Shown here in pieces: positions 40,850-49,506 of a DNA stretch of 64,000 nt; position 1 is the stretch's first letter; every line of letters starts with the position of its first letter. The position numbers and the translations under genes were made by a program. The stretch comes from Candidatus Woesearchaeota archaeon (lineage in GTDB: Archaea > Nanobdellota > Nanobdellia > Woesearchaeales > GW2011-AR15), in contig JAFGJW010000003.1 of the NCBI GenBank assembly GCA_016928835.1, forward strand, positions 52,533 to 116,532, read 5' to 3'. The notes beneath the pieces were generated by a model. That model was not told where the DNA came from. It did not search any database and worked only from the letters and a program-made list of their open reading frames with translations.

Positions 40850-42235
40850 TTATCCAAAAACCAATAATTCAGGCCAGAACATCATTATCAAGCCAAATCC
40901 CAGCATAAACAAACCAGAAACTAATTTTAGAATCCTTCCCTGCTTTTCAGTAACCCTGGTTGATTTGAAAGAGTACATGAACACTAGCATTATTACTAAT
41001 AAAGGGAGGATATAAACAACGGAATAATATAATGTCCAGACAATATGCGGGATATTAATTGTCTCGCCAAAAGACCTTATAAGTGAGGTCATATATACTG
41101 CCGGAAGTATTGCAGTGCAGCCTAATTCAACCATATTAACAAAAATTGCCAACAGTATTGTCCCCAATAATGCCAGTAAAAAACCCTTTTTTGTTGTTGA
41201 TTCTCTTAGCATGTTGACAATTTTTCTTGCCTTTTTAGTTATCACAAGCTTTTCATTGTCCGACATTGTCAGAGAAATGCCTTTTCCAAAGAAAAAGAAA
41301 TCCTTGAGGTTAATGATTCCGGCAATTGTTATTACGACTCCTAAAACTAGTAAAATTATAGAACCATATTTTTCAAAAGCCCATGAACCTACAAGGACCA
41401 TAAGCATAATAAACAAGAAATACATCAACGCTGATGTGATAATAAAGGTAAACCCAATAATACCCATGTCCTTCTTGCTTTTTGTGTATGTAAGAAGAGA
41501 AAGCAGAATGATTAGCACAGTGAAGGCGCATGGATTAAAACCATCTGCCAAAGCTATCACTGTAACAAAAAAAGGAAAAGGTAGGCCCTCTGCAAAATTC
41601 TTAATAGAAACTTCTGACTGTGATGAAAAGAAAATGAAGAGGCAGATAATAGTTAGAAGCATAAGCCCTGAAATCCAATATTTTTTCCCGTTTTTGCTCT
41701 CAGTTAATTTTTTTCTCAGGAAAAAATAACTCAGACCATATATTAGGATTAATAAAAAAATCCAGCTGTTCTTATTTTGCTCGACGCCTGGCTGTTCAGG
41801 CTTGCCTTCACAAGATTCGTTTTTTCCGCTCTCATTCTCCTCTGCAAGGGCATTAATCTGCTCAACAATAATATTTTCATAACCAATATATGCCTTATAC
41901 ACTGGATGGAATTCAAGATTCCCGTCTTCAGGGGAAAATCCTACATAAGCCCTATCTCCGATAAATGTCCTTGGCACTGCAAATGTTGTGGTATTATATT
42001 CTTCAGCCAGCTGGGCAAGCAATGCCTGGTTCTCATTTGCCAGCAAATAATGGATATTGACATCCTTAGCAAACTCCTGGCAGGTCTGATTAAATTCATT
42101 TAAGAACTGAATTTCAGCCCTACAATGAGGGCAGGTCTCACTATAAAAAAAATACACATCAACGCTCTTTCCTGCCACAAAAGAGACTAATAATACAAAC
42201 AATAATCCAAAGATAATCGCGCTCCTCTTTTTCAT
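40850..42235 (-). CDS. thioredoxin-like domain fused to CcdA/DsbD-like membrane domain
   Basis: VYFFYSETCPHCRAEIQFL plus multi-TM region with GFNPCAFTVLIILLSLL. Confidence 0.82.
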   Translation of the reverse strand: MKKRSAIIFGLLFVLLVSFVAGKSVDVYFFYSETCPHCRAEIQFLNEFNQTCQEFAKDVNIHYLLANENQALLAQLAEEYNTTTFAVPRTFIGDRAYVGFSPEDGNLEFHPVYKAYIGYENIIVEQINALAEENESGKNESCEGKPEQPGVEQNKNSWIFLLILIYGLSYFFLRKKLTESKNGKKYWISGLMLLTIICLFIFFSSQSEVSIKNFAEGLPFPFFVTVIALADGFNPCAFTVLIILLSLLTYTKSKKDMGIIGFTFIITSALMYFLFIMLMVLVGSWAFEKYGSIILLVLGVVITIAGIINLKDFFFFGKGISLTMSDNEKLVITKKARKIVNMLRESTTKKGFLLALLGTILLAIFVNMVELGCTAILPAVYMTSLIRSFGETINIPHIVWTLYYSVVYILPLLVIMLVFMYSFKSTRVTEKQGRILKLVSGLFMLGFGLIMMFWPELLVFG

Positions 42236-42398
42236 CTTAAATCATCATCTTCTCTTATGCAATGTAGCTGAATTATCTTAACTGGTATTTTTTATAAAAT
42301 CAAAGCCATTATATAAAGATTTTGTCAATTCTTATTAAATGGACAAGAGAGGGAATGAAACAGGAAATTTTATAAATCAGACATAAATCCCAGTACTA

Positions 42399-42575
42399 AT
42401 GGCAGAAACACAATTAGTATGCATCTCATGTAAGAAGAGAGTAACTAATGTACAAGGAACTGCAATATTTACTTGTCCAAACTGCGGCAAATATGAGATA
42501 GTGCGGTGTATTGATTGCAGGAAGACTGTAGCTAAGTACACTTGCCCAAAATGCGAGTTTACAGGGCCGAATTAA
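42399..42575 (+). CDS. small zinc-ribbon protein (DUF1610-like), 58 aa
   Basis: MAETQLVCISCKKRVTNVQGTAIFTCPNCGKYEIVRCIDCRKTVAKYTCPKCEFTGPN*; immediately upstream of EF-1beta; below track cutoff. Confidence 0.85.
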   Translation: MAETQLVCISCKKRVTNVQGTAIFTCPNCGKYEIVRCIDCRKTVAKYTCPKCEFTGPN

Positions 42576-42576
42576 A

Positions 42577-42852
42577 ATGGCACAGATAATCATTACACTG
42601 AAGATAATGCCTTCTTCTCCAGAGGTAAATTTGGAACAGATAAAAACACATGCTACTCAATTAGTGAGTGATTTTGGAGGCGAAGTAGGAAAATCAGAAA
42701 CACAACCATTTGCATTCGGATTGAATGTATTATTCCTCTACTTTGTTATGGATGAGTCAAAGGGCGCAACTGATGAGCTGGAAAAGAAAATTTCTGAGTT
42801 AGAAGGTGTTGAATCAGTGGAAATCAGTGATGTCAGGAGGGCAATTGGATAA
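42577..42852 (+). CDS. ef1b: translation elongation factor 1-beta
   Basis: IITLKIMPSSPEVNLEQI, QPFAFGLNVLFLYFVMDE, ELEGVESVEISDVRRAIG. Confidence 0.92.
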   Translation: MAQIIITLKIMPSSPEVNLEQIKTHATQLVSDFGGEVGKSETQPFAFGLNVLFLYFVMDESKGATDELEKKISELEGVESVEISDVRRAIG

Positions 42853-43945
42853 AGTCCAATTCTTTTGTTCTAACTCCCCAGCCTAAGAAATGTGTTCGAG
42901 CAACTTTGGTATCTCTTACTAATTTTTCAATTTTTGGTATTGGCTTTTTGCTTATTTTTGCCACCTTATGCAGGTCATAAAAACCAACTGCATTTATCTT
43001 GCTTTCTTCCTTGATTAATGATATCAAAGTAACTAATTTATTATCCACTTTGTCACAATTTTTATACATTTTACCTACCAATTCTCTATCCCATAAATCT
43101 CCTAGCCATAGTGGACCTGCATAATCATACTCAGACTTACAGCTTATGCATTTTTTGTGATTAAAAATATTAAATGTAATCCTTCTGTCTAAACATTTGT
43201 CGCAGTATAATATGAAGCCATGATTTTTCAACAGGGCATCTACTTTTTGCCTGCCTTTGATGCATCTTAAAAAAACTCTGTAATAATGGTCTTTTGCATA
43301 AGAGAAGATGGGAATGAGCGCTTTCTCGCACTGGGCTCCGACAGCTTGTATCTTCCTAATTAAAATTCTTATTCCTGTTTCGTGCATAAACTCATTTTTT
43401 AGCGGCTTTGAAGAGTATTTTCTTAAGCAGGCATTTGGAGAACTACCAGCTAGGGCTGCTGTGTCTGTTGCAGTTACTGCAAGTATTCCATCGCGGGCTA
43501 GTCTTAGAATTGAACTATCCAAAAAAGGCACAGGTGTGCCAAATGGATCTGTATCAATATAATCAAAACCTTTGCTTTTCAGCATGAAAAGATTGGCATC
43601 TTCATTATGTACAATGATTTTCTTATTTTTTCCCAGATTATTTATTTCTACATTTTTTTTTATTAAACTAACTGCAGTTTTAGAATTATCATTAAAAGTG
43701 AGATATTTTATTTTATTTTTTTCCAGCTCTAACAAGAATCTAATGCCCCTAACACCTGTTCCAGTCAATGGCAGGGCAATTTGCATATTTCTTTCTTGCA
43801 GGGAGCTAAGTAATAACACAGAGATAGTCCTGTTTAACTCCATCACTGGATTGTAGAAGACAGGCATTTTTCTGGAGATTTTATCGGTTTCTGGTGCAAA
43901 TATCTCAGCTTTGCCTTCTCTAATCTTGTGCATATTATCATCCAT
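42833..43945 (-). CDS. trm1: tRNA (guanine26-N2)-dimethyltransferase Trm1
   Basis: REGKAEIFAP, VFYNPVMELNRTISVLLL, DYIDTDPFGTPVPFLDS, CLRKYSSKPLKNEFMHETGIRILI. Confidence 0.94.
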   Translation of the reverse strand: MDDNMHKIREGKAEIFAPETDKISRKMPVFYNPVMELNRTISVLLLSSLQERNMQIALPLTGTGVRGIRFLLELEKNKIKYLTFNDNSKTAVSLIKKNVEINNLGKNKKIIVHNEDANLFMLKSKGFDYIDTDPFGTPVPFLDSSILRLARDGILAVTATDTAALAGSSPNACLRKYSSKPLKNEFMHETGIRILIRKIQAVGAQCEKALIPIFSYAKDHYYRVFLRCIKGRQKVDALLKNHGFILYCDKCLDRRITFNIFNHKKCISCKSEYDYAGPLWLGDLWDRELVGKMYKNCDKVDNKLVTLISLIKEESKINAVGFYDLHKVAKISKKPIPKIEKLVRDTKVARTHFLGWGVRTKELDFIQLPS

Positions 43946-43970
43946 AGTCTAGAAGAATAAGTGTCTATAA

Positions 43971-44273
43971 TTAAATTTTTTCAATGAGCAGATGAAATAA
44001 CAATACAATCAACAGCACTCCTCCAACAATAATAAACCCCAGTCCTTCTGAGAAACTATACAACTCTGCCAGATATTTTATTGTACCTGTTACCAGGAAC
44101 AAAGTGGATATTACAAGCAAGCTATATATAACTATGTGCCTGACCACACTTCCCTTAATTTTCTGTATCTCTGTATCAGAATGCTCAGCAAGATAATCAA
44201 TAAATCTTTTAAACACATTAAAATAATTAAGAAACTTAGAAAAAAATTTGTCCCTCTTCTTATCCTCTTCCAT
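43971..44273 (-). CDS. membrane protein, 100 aa
   Basis: Two TM segments. Confidence 0.6.
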   Translation of the reverse strand: MEEDKKRDKFFSKFLNYFNVFKRFIDYLAEHSDTEIQKIKGSVVRHIVIYSLLVISTLFLVTGTIKYLAELYSFSEGLGFIIVGGVLLIVLLFHLLIEKI

Positions 44274-44357
44274 GAAATATTTTCAATAATTGAAGTATAT
44301 AAATTTTGTTGTTTATGGCTTATGTTGCAATTCTCAAATGTTTCTATAAATAAATCA

Positions 44358-45557
44358 TTATAATAAAAAATATAGAATAACAGGTAAAATCAAACAACCC
44401 ATGGCATGATTCCTTCCAACTTCTTTCAATGGTGCAATCAGTCCAATGGCACTAGATGTAAGTAACACAATCACACCAATCCAGCCATTCAAGAAAATTG
44501 ACATCAAGAAGATAAAAGCAATAATCGAAACAATAAGCCTCTTGTAATTCACTTTTACAATCAACTTACTAAAAATTTTAGAAAAGGACAGTGTCAAAAA
44601 CACTGAAATTGAGCCTGCTATTAGAAAAACAAATATTAAGAGTAAAAATGAGTTAAAATCAATTTCTAATAACTTAGAGATAACAACTATTGTCCCATCC
44701 TTTGCCTTTCCTAGAGTATAGAAAGTAACAAGTGAAAAAACAACAGACATTGTTCCCATTGCTCCCACCAAAGCCAAATATCCCTTATCCTTAACATCTT
44801 TTACAATTTGATTGGAAATAACTGCGCCCTGAGCAGGTCCAAGCCCTGGAAAAAACTGTATCAAGAAAACAGCCAATGAACTGCCAAAAATTGCCTTAAA
44901 AAGCTCTTTTAAGCCAAGATTAATCTTACTAGTAACTATTTGCTCTGGTATTTTGGTATTTTCAAAATAGCTTATTACCAATCCTGAAACTCCAAACAAC
45001 CCTGATAACATGGGAAACAATGGCTCATTCAAATTTGGTATAGAAAAAACAATCACTCCTAAGGTGCCTGAAACCATAAAAAGCAGGAAGCTCCAGAATC
45101 TCTGTTTTTCTCTAAATATCATGAAAGCCATCAATGCAATCAACAGGTAAACAAGAATTGGTTTGAGTAATGGATATATTTTATTTGCAATTATTATAAA
45201 CAGAGGAATTAAAAGGATAGCTACAACCATTCCAACATATGTTCCCAGGATAGTGATCTTTACAGCCTGATAACCCATACCCTGCAGCAGCATTTTCTGC
45301 CCTGGCAAAACAGATAATGCATTCTCATTCTCTGGAGCGCCAAGATAAACAGAGGGTATGGTATCAAGAAAAGAGTGGGTAACTGATAGAGAGATAATGA
45401 AAACAGCCAGGCTCAAAGGACTAAAATAGGTTAACAATATAGGAGATAGTGCAAGTAAAGTTGTTGCCACAAGGTTAACATGCAAGCCAGGCAGGAGGCC
45501 TGTGATAATACCAATTAATACACCCAAAACTAAAGCTAATATCACCTCCATAAACAT
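44358..45557 (-). CDS. TctA/DUF112-type membrane protein
   Basis: VLGVLIGIITGLLPGLHVN, SHSFLDTIPSVYLGAPE, FFPGLGPAQGAVISNQI. Confidence 0.82.
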   Translation of the reverse strand: MFMEVILALVLGVLIGIITGLLPGLHVNLVATTLLALSPILLTYFSPLSLAVFIISLSVTHSFLDTIPSVYLGAPENENALSVLPGQKMLLQGMGYQAVKITILGTYVGMVVAILLIPLFIIIANKIYPLLKPILVYLLIALMAFMIFREKQRFWSFLLFMVSGTLGVIVFSIPNLNEPLFPMLSGLFGVSGLVISYFENTKIPEQIVTSKINLGLKELFKAIFGSSLAVFLIQFFPGLGPAQGAVISNQIVKDVKDKGYLALVGAMGTMSVVFSLVTFYTLGKAKDGTIVVISKLLEIDFNSFLLLIFVFLIAGSISVFLTLSFSKIFSKLIVKVNYKRLIVSIIAFIFLMSIFLNGWIGVIVLLTSSAIGLIAPLKEVGRNHAMGCLILPVILYFLL

Positions 45558-45678
45558 ATTAATGGTAAATACTAACTAATTAATAAGCTTTGTAGTTCTT
45601 TTGTGGCCCAATTGTGGCCATAAATAATTGATAATATCAGCTGATTTATAGATTTACTGCAAATAGGTGTACTATTCC

Positions 45679-45846
45679 CTATCTCTTGAAGCCAATTTGC
45701 TCTTCATATGATTTCAAAAGTGCAGACTTGGATGCTGCATAAAGACCAAACATATCTGCTTTTTTATCTTCCATAAGCATATATATACTCATAGTTGACA
45801 TCTCTTCAATATCTGATCTTGAATGATCTTGAATTTTTTTTTTCAC
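45679..45846 (-). CDS. microprotein, 55 aa
   Basis: GTG start preceded by GAGGAAAATAAA; MKKKIQDHSRSDIEEMSTMSIYMLMEDKKADMFGLYAASKSALLKSYEEQIGFKR*. Confidence 0.5.
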   Translation of the reverse strand: MKKKIQDHSRSDIEEMSTMSIYMLMEDKKADMFGLYAASKSALLKSYEEQIGFKR

Positions 45847-46062
45847 TTTATTTTCCTCTTAATATTTGATAAATCTTGCTTCTTATGAAGCATTTCTAAT
45901 ATAATAGAGTCTATTTTGTTAGAATACTAATTATATTATAGGTGGTAATATTGCTATCCTTATTAATATATGTATTATCTTAAAGCACCTCATACTTTAA
46001 TCAATTGATATTTCCAGGAATTTAGCTCAATGAGTTGGTCTAAAAACAGCTGTTCAATGTAT

Positions 46063-46176
46063 TCATTGTTGTTGTGCATGGAGTGCACTCTTATAATAAA
46101 TACCTTTAATGATTTCGCGATCAGCAATTCCTGAAAACACACTATTAAATTCTTCATAACTAATTCCATATCTCAT
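46063..46176 (-). CDS. microprotein, 37 aa
   Basis: AAAGGTGATAAAA before ATG; MRYGISYEEFNSVFSGIADREIIKGIYYKSALHAQQQ*. Confidence 0.5.
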   Translation of the reverse strand: MRYGISYEEFNSVFSGIADREIIKGIYYKSALHAQQQ

Positions 46177-46246
46177 TTTTATCACCTTTGACAAAATATA
46201 TTTTTAGTGTATTACCTAGATTATCAAAAATCGCTGCTGTTAAAGA

Positions 46247-46332
46247 GTAGATTGACACGGAAAGCTCTGAGACCACAGTGTGAAAAAACCTGTCTCAGTT
46301 GTATCAAGCACTGGTGTAATCTACCCTTCCGT
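46247..46332. ncRNA. candidate structured RNA with H-type pseudoknot pattern
   Basis: GTAGATT(46247-53)/AATCTAC(46318-24) crossed by ACGGAA(46257-62)/TTCCGT(46327-32); hairpin CTGAGAC(46267-73)/GTCTCAG(46292-98). Confidence 0.35.
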
Positions 46333-46436
46333 AATGTTTGACTGAGAACCTCTTTAATCTGACCCGAGTAGAAAATTCACAAATAGAGGATTCCTCACCT
46401 GATGTTTTTTAATATCTATGAAAATTGTTTTTCTAA

Positions 46437-46805
46437 TTATTCTTTTTTCCATTTTTTAACATGGATTACTAACCTATTTTTCCTTACTAATATAGACATT
46501 GTTTCAGGTTTAATTCTGTGATCGAATTTTATGAATATTGTTTTCTTATTTGATTGTACAATTAAATAGGTTTTTGCAGGTATTATCTTCAGATTCTCAA
46601 TTGAAACCATGCCCAAAGGGATTCTAAAAACATACTCATCGCTATTTTGACTAGTCTCTGCTGAATCGGTTAAGTTATTGTACTCATACTTACCAGGAGC
46701 AGAATAATCTGGATGATCATAATTCCAGGAGTACCCGCTTTTCTGGAAACTGCTCAGATAATTGTCTCTTCTTCCTCTTTCAAATTGTGATGTTCCTCCA
46801 TTCAT
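46437..46805 (-). CDS. hypothetical protein, about 122 aa, Hsp20-like beta pattern possible
   Basis: Internal ATG (MNGGTSQFERG) preceded by AGAGGTAAAAAA; C-terminal strand-rich region. Confidence 0.55.
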   Translation of the reverse strand: MNGGTSQFERGRRDNYLSSFQKSGYSWNYDHPDYSAPGKYEYNNLTDSAETSQNSDEYVFRIPLGMVSIENLKIIPAKTYLIVQSNKKTIFIKFDHRIKPETMSILVRKNRLVIHVKKWKKE

Positions 46806-46998
46806 TTTTTTACCTCTAATTATTCTAATATCAAAAATCAAAACCCCAACTTGAAGCACTGCAACCCAATCCGTTATCCGGTAGGAAATCAGTATACTTC
46901 AGTATTTGTGTTGGAATATTTCCGGCAGTTCAAGTGAAAATCAGTGAATTCTCTGCCGATTAACTAACTGATACTGTCAAAAAGACAGTCGATACCTG

Positions 46999-47091
46999 TT
47001 ATGCGTCCCACTCCTTATAGGACACAATCCTGTACTCTTTATTTTTATCTTTTGTATATGTCATCTTTGTCACCTCCGTATAATTCACCAT
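46999..47091 (-). CDS. microprotein, 21 or 30 aa
   Basis: MVNYTEVTKMTYTKDKNKEYRIVSYKEWDA*; strong GGAGGTGA upstream of both in-frame ATGs. Confidence 0.45.
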   Translation of the reverse strand: MVNYTEVTKMTYTKDKNKEYRIVSYKEWDA

Positions 47092-47255
47092 AATCTTTTA
47101 CTAAGTGTGTTCACCTCCTGACTATGCTATAATCGGATCAAACTTTAGGGGGTTCTTTTCCGAGTTCTGCTCTCACACATAGTCCAGTTTGACTTTTTGA
47201 ATCCTTAATTAATGCGGTAATATTTATTCCCCTCTTCCTACCCTTAGTTTATTTC

Positions 47256-47375
47256 CTATATTTGTGGCTTATGACAATAAGGACAGGTTACTATCAGCCC
47301 ATTTACATCAAAATTATCTTTGATATTTTTTCCGCAAAAAAGGCATTTTATTACAATATCCTTATCTCTTACCAT
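47256..47375 (-). CDS. zinc-ribbon microprotein, 39 aa
   Basis: MVRDKDIVIKCLFCGKNIKDNFDVNGLIVTCPYCHKPQI*. Confidence 0.6.
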   Translation of the reverse strand: MVRDKDIVIKCLFCGKNIKDNFDVNGLIVTCPYCHKPQI

Positions 47376-47609
47376 AATATTATTTATACTTACAAGTATA
47401 TAAGTGTGTTATAGTAAATTAGAATATATTATGCCAAAATGCTTGTAGAATACTTGTCTATTTTCACTTTGAATTCATATGGGATATTTTTAGATCGCTA
47501 AAATTGATTTTCTTTTTGATTAAGAACTTCTATAAATTTATCATCTAATTATTACATTTGTTAGTTAAGGTAATAAATATTGTTAAGATGTCTGAACTTC
47601 TCTAACCAT

Positions 47610-47981
47610 TCATATAATCTTTTTGCATTTTTTGCTTTTACAGGCACATTTCATTTTAATATGAGGTATTGCATCTATCGAATAGTCTGTGGTAATTTCT
47701 TCACCCTTTTTAATGTCCCTTATAGCAATATCACAAAGTTTACCCTCTTTTGTGTTGGGCTCGCAGGAATGGTTCAGATACTTTTCAGGAGACTGGGCAA
47801 AGATGTATTTTCCATTAAAAAACACCAAATATTTCTTATATCTTTTGGGGATTTTTTTAGCTTCCTTTTCAGTTAAAATTATTGAAGTATCCCATTTTAA
47901 AACAATTTCTCCTTTCTTAAGGTCACGATCTGCGAAGACCCCCTTTCCCTGTATTTTTGAGTCCTTGACAATTACAGACAT
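47610..47981 (-). CDS. SET-domain protein (putative lysine methyltransferase)
   Basis: GKGVFADRDLKKGEIV, YLNHSCEPNTKEG, KKGEEITTDYSID, C-terminal CACKSKKCKKII. Confidence 0.88.
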   Translation of the reverse strand: MSVIVKDSKIQGKGVFADRDLKKGEIVLKWDTSIILTEKEAKKIPKRYKKYLVFFNGKYIFAQSPEKYLNHSCEPNTKEGKLCDIAIRDIKKGEEITTDYSIDAIPHIKMKCACKSKKCKKII

Positions 47982-48061
47982 ATTCCAAACACTATTTAAT
48001 CTGCTTAATCAATTTATTGGTTTAGTAGAGATAGAAGTGAATAATATATTTTTTTGAGCAT

Positions 48062-48154
48062 TTAAGACTCTTTTGGAATCTTATAAAGACATTTATCACA
48101 ATATAACCTATCATTAGGTATTTCAGATTTGCATTTTAAACAATAATTTGTCAT
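48062..48154 (-). CDS. two-CxxC microprotein, 30 aa
   Basis: MTNYCLKCKSEIPNDRLYCDKCLYKIPKES*. Confidence 0.5.
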   Translation of the reverse strand: MTNYCLKCKSEIPNDRLYCDKCLYKIPKES

Positions 48155-48176
48155 TTTGGATTTAAAGTATTTATTA

Positions 48177-48269
48177 TTATCTCTCAAATCGATTTTCTTT
48201 TTGCCTAAGGACTTCTATATATTCTCCTTCTTTATTTTTCATATAATATCTTCCTAGATATTCAAACAT
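48177..48269 (-). CDS. microprotein, 30 aa
   Basis: GAGGAATACCAA before ATG; MFEYLGRYYMKNKEGEYIEVLRQKENRFER*; 3' end has a degenerate copy at 47498-47548. Confidence 0.45.
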   Translation of the reverse strand: MFEYLGRYYMKNKEGEYIEVLRQKENRFER

Positions 48270-48374
48270 TTGGTATTCCTCAAAATATACTAATTATATT
48301 TTAACCTATATAAGTATGCTATAGTAAACAACCTCATTTTGTACTAAAACACTTGTAGAATACGCATATGAATC

Positions 48375-48923
48375 CTAAAATAATTTATCAAATGAATAAT
48401 CCTCGTCACTAATGGATTCATACAACAGACTCAAAGGATCAAGTGTTATTATGTTTTCAACAGAAAAATTATATGACCACTTTATCTCCATTTGATCTAT
48501 AAACAATGTCTCTAATTTTTTCAAGAACCTGTCTTTTTGGTGAATGTCTCTAAAACCTAATGTAAGCATATAGGTTATGTCATAGCCAGTAATTCGATAA
48601 GCATGAAATAGGTATGGTATTTTTTTTAGCTGAGATGCAATGTCAGACTCCTTCTTTGTTTTCCAGACCATTGGATTGACTTTAACTCCCAATACCTGAA
48701 TAAGATTAATACCAATTTTTTTGAAGTTGATGTTTGGATAATATCCTTCAATTATCCCTGAATCTTCAAGTTTTCGTCTAATACGGAAAATGCCTTGTTG
48801 AGATAGGTTCATAGATTTTGCCATATCTGTATCTGCTATCCTCCCTTCCTCAATTATCTTCCTAAGAACTTTTTTCTCGTTATTAGTAAGCTTGATTTTT
48901 TTATTGTTTTTTGGTTTTTTCAT
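48375..48923 (-). CDS. Lrp/AsnC-type transcriptional regulator
   Basis: N-terminal HTH (IADTDMAKSMNLSQQGIFRIRRKLEDSGIIEGYYPNINFKKIG) with C-terminal RAM-like domain. Confidence 0.8.
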   Translation of the reverse strand: MKKPKNNKKIKLTNNEKKVLRKIIEEGRIADTDMAKSMNLSQQGIFRIRRKLEDSGIIEGYYPNINFKKIGINLIQVLGVKVNPMVWKTKKESDIASQLKKIPYLFHAYRITGYDITYMLTLGFRDIHQKDRFLKKLETLFIDQMEIKWSYNFSVENIITLDPLSLLYESISDEDYSFDKLF

Positions 48924-49257
48924 GTTTGAAAAAAGATCCAGTTTTATCTCAGTATTATCTTTTTTATTAATAGTAATTCACGTCTCTATTGGAACAGGTA
49001 AGTGTATTAAGGTTATAAATGTTCTTAAATTAAAAATCTCCAAGTCAAAATGAGTGTCAAATACTCAACTAGGTCTATGTAGCCTAGTTATATTCATTAT
49101 TACTTCTTAGTAAGAGCCAGATTACTTTAATAGTAACACTTTGTTTTCTCCAAAAAAGCATATTTTCAGCTTTATCCTGGTTGATGGACTTTTTTTGACA
49201 ACTCTTTGCATGGCTCAGACTACAACCTAATAAAAATCCATAGGGCCCTTTTGTAGT

Positions 49258-49374
49258 CTAATTATGGCCACAACCAATTTTTCCTTTTCTAAGCTCTGGA
49301 TATGTCTGTCCTATGCCTGTAAAAATCCCCGTGAGGACGCCTAAACATAAAACCACCATAAGTTCCCAGAACAT
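49258..49374 (-). pseudogene. remnant of TctA/DUF112-type gene N-terminus
   Basis: MFWELMVVLCLGVLTGIFTG resembles MFMEVILALVLGVLIGIITG of the 45557 gene, then stops after 38 codons. Confidence 0.45.
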
Positions 49375-49506
49375 AATCCTGGAAAATCCTTTAAAACCTT
49401 TAAATCTTTAGTTTCACGGATCGGTGAAAAGTAAATAAGTAGACAATAAGAAACAACTTAACAATAACCAAAATATTATTATATCCAGAAGAACATAATT
49501 AGCTAT

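Noticed and set aside
46247-46332. HDV-like ribozyme interpretation of the pseudoknot
   Set aside because: Strand order partly fits nested pseudoknots, but there is no P4 between the crossing 3' strands, S3 is too long for P3, and no cleavage-site signature was seen.
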